A stretch of DNA of 10,251 nt. Source: Spirochaeta sp. Lineage in GTDB: Bacteria > Spirochaetota > Spirochaetia > DSM-27196 > Alkalispirochaetaceae. Under the pieces are notes generated by a model. That model had not been told where the DNA came from. It saw only the letters and a program-made list of their open reading frames with translations, and ran no database searches. The translations under genes were made by a program, and so were the position numbers. The DNA is taken from positions 1 to 10,251 of the forward strand of contig SKHA01000266.1 in NCBI GenBank assembly GCA_007117185.1, given 5' to 3'. Shown here one piece after another: positions 6,135-10,251 of the stretch (positions within the stretch are counted from its first letter, which is position 1; the number at the start of each line of letters is the position of its first letter).

Positions 6135-7015
6135 GTGGTTACCTCCTTGAGGGGAATGCAGTTGGAGACGAGGGATCCCATCGCCTCCGGGTGGGACGTT
6201 GTCCCGGCTGTCTTCAGCGCCGCGTCGAGCAGCTGTTCCCGCCACTGCCGCGCCTGTTCCAGCGATGTCGGTGAGTCCCGGTCTACCACCTGCAGAACCC
6301 GCAGCAGGTTGTACTCCCAGGGGGTCTCGCCGTTGAGCTCCAGACGGGGGATATCCTCCAGGTCGTCTCCGAGTTGAAAGGCCCTGCCCAGCATGAGCCC
6401 AAGTTCCCGGAGTATCGGAAGGTCCTGCCGTGCTGTGGTGCTGCCGCTGCACAGAGCGCCAACCTGCAGGGGCGCCACGCAGGTGTACACGCCGGTCTTT
6501 TTGTCGTAGAGACGAAAGAGAGCCTCCTTCGCGGCGGCACCATCCGCCGGCGGAACGGTGAAGTGCATCTCCGCGACCTGACCGTTTATTGTGGTGACCG
6601 CTGCATCTTCGACAATGTCCATGATGCGATGGTCCAGGCGATGCTCTTCTACGGTCCGACGGATTCGGCGCATCCCCAGGGTGTGCAGCAGGTCGCCCCC
6701 CAGAAGCAGCAGTGCCGGCGCTGCATCGGCGGGGGGACGGTGCGCTGCGGGACCGCGGTCCAACCAGTCATCGTGCATCAGTGCAAACAGGTGAAGCAGC
6801 TCCAGCCCTGCCGCCAGCTGCCACCGGGCGCTTTCCTGGTCTGCGGTCCCGGCGACGTCGGCGCTGCCATCGTTGTTGCGGTAGATCCGAGCGGTCTCCA
6901 GCAGCAACCGGGATCGCAGGAATCCGGCGGGCCGATCCAGGTAGTGCCGGATCACGCTGCGCAGCTCCGGGGCTGCCTGTTGTAACTCAAACTCCTGTCG
7001 GAGGACTTCCCTCAT
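6131..7015 (-). CDS. Isoprenyl diphosphate synthase (polyprenyl synthetase)
   Basis: The 294-residue product belongs to the trans-isoprenyl diphosphate synthases, which add isopentenyl diphosphate units to an allylic primer. The first aspartate-rich motif is D82-D-W-L-D86, followed by RGPAAHRPPADAAPALLLLGGDLL, and the second is D217-D-L-E-D221 after FQLG. K173-T174 matches the conserved Lys-Thr. The usual N-terminal GGKRxRP loop is replaced by AGFLRSR (30-36), leaving only part of the basic site. Phe77 occupies the fifth position before the first motif, where a bulky residue often limits chain length. The start ATG 7015 gives an ATGA overlap with the prenyltransferase stop; no Shine-Dalgarno is seen at normal distance, so it probably depends on coupling. 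Context between a MenA-type gene and a YceI gene points to making the quinone side chain. A short-chain C15-C20 product, or a non-catalytic subunit, is possible. Confidence 0.88.
   Translation of the reverse strand: MREVLRQEFELQQAAPELRSVIRHYLDRPAGFLRSRLLLETARIYRNNDGSADVAGTADQESARWQLAAGLELLHLFALMHDDWLDRGPAAHRPPADAAPALLLLGGDLLHTLGMRRIRRTVEEHRLDHRIMDIVEDAAVTTINGQVAEMHFTVPPADGAAAKEALFRLYDKKTGVYTCVAPLQVGALCSGSTTARQDLPILRELGLMLGRAFQLGDDLEDIPRLELNGETPWEYNLLRVLQVVDRDSPTSLEQARQWREQLLDAALKTAGTTSHPEAMGSLVSNCIPLKEVTT
6141..6148 (-). promoter_or_regulatory. Strong ribosome binding site for the YceI gene
   Basis: AAGGAGGT on the minus strand lies six bases before the YceI ATG and inside the last codons of the synthase gene. 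It is the best Shine-Dalgarno match in the window. It selects the internal ATG at 6134 over the longer open frame that begins at 6452, and suggests that the YceI protein is made in greater amount than the enzymes upstream. Confidence 0.85.
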
Positions 7016-7947
7016 GTCGGCCACAGAATCACTCCGGTCATCGCGAGGATCTGAGCAGCGCTGAACAGCAGGTGCAGCTGTGCGGTTCGGAGCGGCAGGT
7101 CGATGAGCTCGCTGCCGTCGCGCGCTCCGAGGACCCGTCGGGTCAACCCCAGCGTCACCGGAAGAGTCGCCAGAACGAGCAAGGTCAGCGCCGGGAGTAC
7201 TCGGGCCCACACCATCACCGCTATCACCACGTACGCTCCCAGACAGAGCACAACGAAGAGCACCCGGGACCGACGGAAACCGAGACCCCCGGCGAGGGTG
7301 TGAATACCGGCGGCACGGTCACGGTGGATGTCCCGCAGGTTGTTGCCGTGGAGAATCGCTGTGACCAGCAGGGCCATGGGAACGGAAGGCAGCGTTGCTG
7401 CCAGTTCGGATGATCCGGTGAGGCTCCATACGCCCATCAGAACCAGCGCCGGGCCCATGAGCAAGAACACCGCCACATCGCCCATGGCACGATACTTGAA
7501 GCTGAAGCGCCCTCCCGTGTACAGGTATCCCCCCAGCGCCCCGGCCAGTCCGGCGGCAAGGTAGCCGGTGCCCCGCTGCAGGGCGATAAGGGAGCCCAGG
7601 AGGATCCCCAGCAGGTAGTAGATGTTACCGCTTATCAGCATGAATCGTGGCGAAACCGTGCCCTGACTGATCGCGTGGGTGGGGTCCGGGTCGGGCTTCC
7701 CGTTGACGGTACCATCCACACCGTGGCGATAGTCCCAGTAGTCGTTGAGGACGTTCGTCCCGGCGTGAAAGAGCAGCGCTGCAGCGAGGTAGGGTGCAGC
7801 GGTCCACCACAGGATGACCGTCTCCGGGACCACAGAGGCCATCTGGACGGCTATCACCACCGCCAGTGCAGCCGGCATTATCGAAGCGGTGAAGGAGAAC
7901 GCCCGCAGGGAGGCAAACCAGCTGCGCAGGGTAACGGGTGTGCTCAA
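7012..7947 (-). CDS. menA: UbiA-family prenyltransferase, MenA type
   Basis: The 311-residue protein has about eight or nine hydrophobic helices and both UbiA aspartate motifs. The first is N68-D-Y-W-D72-Y-R-H-G-V-D78 and the second is N202-N-L-R-D206-I-H-R-D210, followed by AGIHTLAGGLG. This pattern, with NN-x-R-D-I and T-L-A, is closest to 1,4-dihydroxy-2-naphthoate polyprenyltransferase (MenA), which joins a polyprenyl chain to the naphthoate ring to give demethylmenaquinone at the inner membrane. The start is TTG 7947. It overlaps the upstream stop as TTGA and has GGAGGG five bases or fewer before it (7952-7957). A longer frame to 8118 lies inside the flavoprotein gene in another frame and gives a non-membrane, proline-rich extension, so it is rejected. 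The next gene makes the prenyl diphosphate. A heme O or other UbiA-type role is less likely given the motif details. Confidence 0.88.
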   Translation of the reverse strand: MSTPVTLRSWFASLRAFSFTASIMPAALAVVIAVQMASVVPETVILWWTAAPYLAAALLFHAGTNVLNDYWDYRHGVDGTVNGKPDPDPTHAISQGTVSPRFMLISGNIYYLLGILLGSLIALQRGTGYLAAGLAGALGGYLYTGGRFSFKYRAMGDVAVFLLMGPALVLMGVWSLTGSSELAATLPSVPMALLVTAILHGNNLRDIHRDRAAGIHTLAGGLGFRRSRVLFVVLCLGAYVVIAVMVWARVLPALTLLVLATLPVTLGLTRRVLGARDGSELIDLPLRTAQLHLLFSAAQILAMTGVILWPT

Positions 7948-9089
7948 TCCACCCTCCGTCGGAGGCGCAGCGCTGTCCAGTAGAACTGGAGGGTCTGGGT
8001 GACCCCGAAGTGGCGGAAGCCGCACATCAGGTAGTGCAGTCGCAGCCCCAGACGCCCGCCCACCGGCAGAACCCCGAACACGGTACCCAGAGACTTCCGA
8101 CCCAGGGGAATAACCCACCCCAGGTCTACCGGCCGGAAGGGTTTGCGGGCACGGCCGCGCCAGAGACGTACCACATTCCGGCCCGCGTGCCGACCGGAGT
8201 AAAACGCAAAGTTTACCGCCCGGCGCAGTACCTGCCCGTCTCTTTCCAGAGCGGCAGCGTCACCGGCGACGAAGACCTGTGGATATCCCGGCAGCGTCAG
8301 ATCCGACGCCACGTGAAGGCGGTGATCCCGGGTTTTGCCCACGGTTCCACGAATCTCCGTACGGGTGCCGCGCATGCCGGCGGCCCAGCAGACCAACACG
8401 TTTTCTATCTTCGAACCGTCTGAAAGGATTGCAGTGGTACCGTCGTACTCCTGGAGGGCCACCCCTGAGCGAACGGTGATATCCATCGCGACCAGGTACC
8501 GCAGGATCGCCTGCCGGCGCCGTTCCGGGAGAAAGGGCAGAATGTGGTCGGCAACGTCCACCACGGTGATGGGTGGGTGCTTCTCTTCGCCGACGCGCAG
8601 GCCCGCCGCTACCTCGAGCCCGGTGTAGCCGCCCCCGACCACCAGAACGGCAGTTCCGTCGCGGTGGTGGAACTCCTGCCGGAGAGCCTCGGCGTTCTCC
8701 ATGGTATCCAGCTGCTGCAGGTTTTTCGTCTGGGAGAACCCGTAGTACTCCGGGGTGGAACCGGTAGCGATGATCAGTGTCTGCCAGGGATATTCCGTAT
8801 GCAGGGTGTCCCGTAGAGTTCGTTGTTCAAGATCGATCTCAGTGATCTCGGCGACTACCACCGACACCCGCTCACCGTAGCGGCTGAAGATTTCCTTCAA
8901 ATCCCGGATGATCGCTCCGGGTGGTACACGACGGGTCAGGATATCCGGAAGGGCCGGTAGCATTGTGGCGTAGGGAACGGCGCTCACAATGGTGACGCCT
9001 GCAGACCTGTCTTTGTGGAGAACTGCCCGGGCCGCCTGGAGACCGGCAAACCCGGCTCCGAGAATATGGACAGTTCGTTCGGTGTTCAT
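7944..9089 (-). CDS. NDH-2-like FAD/NAD(P) oxidoreductase
   Basis: The 381-residue product is a two-dinucleotide-domain flavoprotein of the type II NADH dehydrogenase group. The FAD-binding motif is G11-A-G-F-A-G-L-Q at the N terminus, then PYATMLPALPDIL where NDH-2 has its conserved loop. ATGSTP (108-113) follows, the NAD(P)H motif is G152-G-G-Y-T-G-L-E159, and VFVAGDAAA (272-280) is the second FAD motif. The tail has amphipathic stretches rather than transmembrane helices, fitting a peripheral membrane enzyme that passes electrons from NADH to quinone. The quinone-site motif of NDH-2, A-Q-x-A-x-Q, aligns with V292-N-F-A-F-Y297 here, so both glutamines are replaced. This opens alternatives such as a demethylnaphthoquinone reductase like cyanobacterial NdbB. 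It is the first gene of the quinone operon; its 3' end overlaps menA by TTGA. The start ATG has only a weak ribosome binding site. Confidence 0.85.
   Translation of the reverse strand: MNTERTVHILGAGFAGLQAARAVLHKDRSAGVTIVSAVPYATMLPALPDILTRRVPPGAIIRDLKEIFSRYGERVSVVVAEITEIDLEQRTLRDTLHTEYPWQTLIIATGSTPEYYGFSQTKNLQQLDTMENAEALRQEFHHRDGTAVLVVGGGYTGLEVAAGLRVGEEKHPPITVVDVADHILPFLPERRRQAILRYLVAMDITVRSGVALQEYDGTTAILSDGSKIENVLVCWAAGMRGTRTEIRGTVGKTRDHRLHVASDLTLPGYPQVFVAGDAAALERDGQVLRRAVNFAFYSGRHAGRNVVRLWRGRARKPFRPVDLGWVIPLGRKSLGTVFGVLPVGGRLGLRLHYLMCGFRHFGVTQTLQFYWTALRLRRRVD
7952..7957 (-). promoter_or_regulatory. Ribosome binding site deciding the TTG start of menA
   Basis: GGAGGG on the minus strand lies four bases before TTG 7947 (GGAGG lies five before it). 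Together with the TTGA overlap with the upstream stop codon, it identifies the rare TTG as the start of the prenyltransferase gene. Confidence 0.75.
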
Positions 9090-9096
9090 GAACCTG

Positions 9097-9126
9097 AAAG
9101 TACGCAGCCGGGGCCACTTGCGGCAA
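9097..9126 (-). promoter_or_regulatory. Candidate promoter of the quinone operon
   Basis: On the minus strand a TTGCCG -35 element (9121-9126) and a TACTTT -10 element (9097-9102) are separated by 18 bases. The predicted transcription start, seven bases past the -10 box, would fall at about 9090, one base before the ATG of the NDH-2-like gene. It matches the sigma-70 consensus moderately. It is the only such pair I found in the 59-base gap. Confidence 0.4.
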
Positions 9127-9133
9127 CTTGTCG

Positions 9134-9142
9134 TGATATACT
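9134..9142 (+). promoter_or_regulatory. Candidate extended -10 promoter of the glycogen synthase gene
   Basis: TGATATACT is an extended -10 element (TGn followed by TATACT, five of six matches to TATAAT). A possible -35, TTGCGG, lies at 9118-9123 with a short 13-base spacer, which an extended -10 promoter may not need. The predicted start point is about 9149, the A of the ATG itself. Confidence 0.45.
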
Positions 9143-9148
9143 GGCGAG

Positions 9149-10251
9149 ATGAACACCCTTCGAAAAGTTGCCTTGTTCAGCAACGAGTACCCCCCGAACA
9201 TCTATGGCGGTGCCGGGGTGCATGTGGAATACCTCAGTCGCGCCTTGGCGGAGTTCGTCGAGGTGGAAGTGCGTTGTTTCGGAGAGCAGGATAGCCAAGA
9301 GGGCAACCTGCGCGTAAAAGGGTACCAGCCATGGGACGAGATGAAGCACAATACAGACCCCCGTTTTGTTGGGGCTGTAGGGGCGTTTTCCCGCAGTCTG
9401 GCGATGGCGAAAGACACCCTTGATGCTGACGTGGTGCATTGCCATACCTGGTATACCCAGATGGGCGGGCTGCTGGCGGCGAAGCTCTGGGACATCCCCT
9501 TTGTTCTGACCACCCACTCTCTTGAGCCGTTGCGTCCCTGGAAAGCGGAGCAGCTCGGTACCGCTTACCACCTGAGCAGCTGGATGGAGCGCACCGCTAT
9601 CGAGAACGCCGACGCGGTGATCGCCGTCTCCAGGGAGACTCGGAACGACGTATTCACCCACTTCGGCGCAGCCGAGACCAAGACCCACGTGATCCATAAC
9701 GGGATTGACCTGGAAGAGTACCGTAAGGACCCGGGCACGGATGTCCTCAAGCGGCACGGTGTGGATCCGAGTCGACCCTATGTACTGTTTGTCGGGCGCA
9801 TCACCCGCCAGAAGGGAATCATCCACCTGGTGGACGCGATCGAGTATCTGGACCCCGGGATCCAGGTGGTATTGCTTGCGGGTGCTCCCGATACGGAGAT
9901 GATTGCCCGGGAGATGGAGGAGCGAATTGCCCGGGCGCGGCTCAAGCGGTCGGAGATCACCTGGATCGATCAGATGCTTCCTCGAAACGAGACGATCCAG
10001 TTCTACTCTCATGCAACGGTGTTCTGCTGCCCCTCGGTGTACGAGCCGTTCGGGATCATCAACCTTGAGGCGATGGCGTGTGAGACGGCGGTGGTGGCTT
10101 CCCGGGTGGGGGGTATTCCCGAGGTCGTGGTCCCTGAGGAGACGGGTATTCTGGTGGACTGCGAACTTGAACGGGGGACGTTCGTGCCCCGTGACCCCGA
10201 GGGGTTTGCCCGGGGTCTGGCTGCAGGAATCAACCGAATTGTCGGCGATCC
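9149..10251 (+). CDS. GT4 glycogen synthase / maltose-1-phosphate synthase, 3' end cut by window
   Basis: The visible 367 residues form a GT-B retaining glycosyltransferase of family GT4. The N terminus VALFSNEYPPNIYGGAGVHV (7-26) has the glycine-rich substrate loop, HCHTWYTQMGG (98-108) and TTHSLEP (121-127) follow, and IHNGID (182-187) marks the linker. GRITRQKG (216-223) gives the Arg/Lys phosphate binders. E299-P-F-G-I-I-N-L-E307 is the E-x7-E donor motif. This is the pattern of the actinobacterial-type (Corynebacterium) glycogen synthase group. In Mycobacterium the member GlgM uses ADP-glucose and glucose-1-phosphate to make maltose-1-phosphate, so either glycogen chain extension or that reaction is possible. 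No stop occurs before the window ends; compared with family length near 390-410 residues, only the final helices are missing. ATG 9149 matches the family N terminus but has no separated Shine-Dalgarno. Confidence 0.9.
   Translation, partial: MNTLRKVALFSNEYPPNIYGGAGVHVEYLSRALAEFVEVEVRCFGEQDSQEGNLRVKGYQPWDEMKHNTDPRFVGAVGAFSRSLAMAKDTLDADVVHCHTWYTQMGGLLAAKLWDIPFVLTTHSLEPLRPWKAEQLGTAYHLSSWMERTAIENADAVIAVSRETRNDVFTHFGAAETKTHVIHNGIDLEEYRKDPGTDVLKRHGVDPSRPYVLFVGRITRQKGIIHLVDAIEYLDPGIQVVLLAGAPDTEMIAREMEERIARARLKRSEITWIDQMLPRNETIQFYSHATVFCCPSVYEPFGIINLEAMACETAVVASRVGGIPEVVVPEETGILVDCELERGTFVPRDPEGFARGLAAGINRIVGD

Noticed and set aside
6135..6452. N-terminal extension of the YceI frame
   Set aside because: It overlaps the synthase gene; the signal anchor and the AAGGAGGT site fix the start at 6134.
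6374..7413. Overlapping plus-strand open frames opposite the synthase and menA
   Set aside because: They show no motifs, and their composition is the mirror of the high-GC coding strand.
9086..10012. Long minus-strand open frame of 308 codons
   Set aside because: It is antisense to the clear GT4 synthase and has no recognisable domain; long antisense frames are common in high-GC genes.

Overview
The window is a densely packed bacterial chromosome segment of high GC content with strong G/C preference at third codon positions. The organism looks diderm: there are lipoprotein-type and Sec-type signal peptides and a YceI-type periplasmic protein. A spirochaete-like source would fit the gene set and the relaxed lipobox of the first gene, but this is a weak guess, since no marker gene is present. 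I see no tRNA, rRNA, CRISPR array, insertion sequence or phage gene, and no gene-free stretch longer than about 100 bases.

Left part, 12-4347. A small exported protein (12-443, minus) is divergent from a tightly overlapping plus-strand cluster. That cluster holds an ankyrin-repeat lipoprotein (543-959), a membrane protein with a possible C-terminal bacterial PH-like region (953-1576), a polytopic GT-C-like membrane protein (1573-3042), an extended SDR sugar-epimerase-like enzyme (3039-4085) and a small orphan protein (about 4105-4347). Stop and start codons overlap by 4 to 7 bases at three consecutive junctions, so these genes are probably one translationally coupled operon, perhaps for envelope glycoconjugate assembly. 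The end of the ankyrin gene may carry a frameshift.

Middle, 4301-5341 (minus). A membrane-anchored GGDEF diguanylate cyclase with intact active and inhibitory sites converges on the plus-strand cluster; the two 3' ends overlap by 47 bases.

Right part, 5442-9089 (minus). Four genes are joined by stop/start overlaps: an NDH-2-like flavoprotein, a MenA-type prenyltransferase starting at TTG, an isoprenyl diphosphate synthase and a YceI family protein. Together they form a compact isoprenoid-quinone module: make the prenyl tail, attach it to the naphthoate ring, reduce the quinone with NADH, and possibly carry the isoprenoid in the YceI barrel. The flavoprotein and the synthase both depart from family consensus at functional motifs.

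Right edge. A 59-base divergent intergenic region (9090-9148) separates the quinone operon from a GT4 glycogen/maltose-1-phosphate synthase gene, which runs off the window at 10251. Promoter-like elements on both strands lie so close to the start codons that both transcripts may be leaderless.
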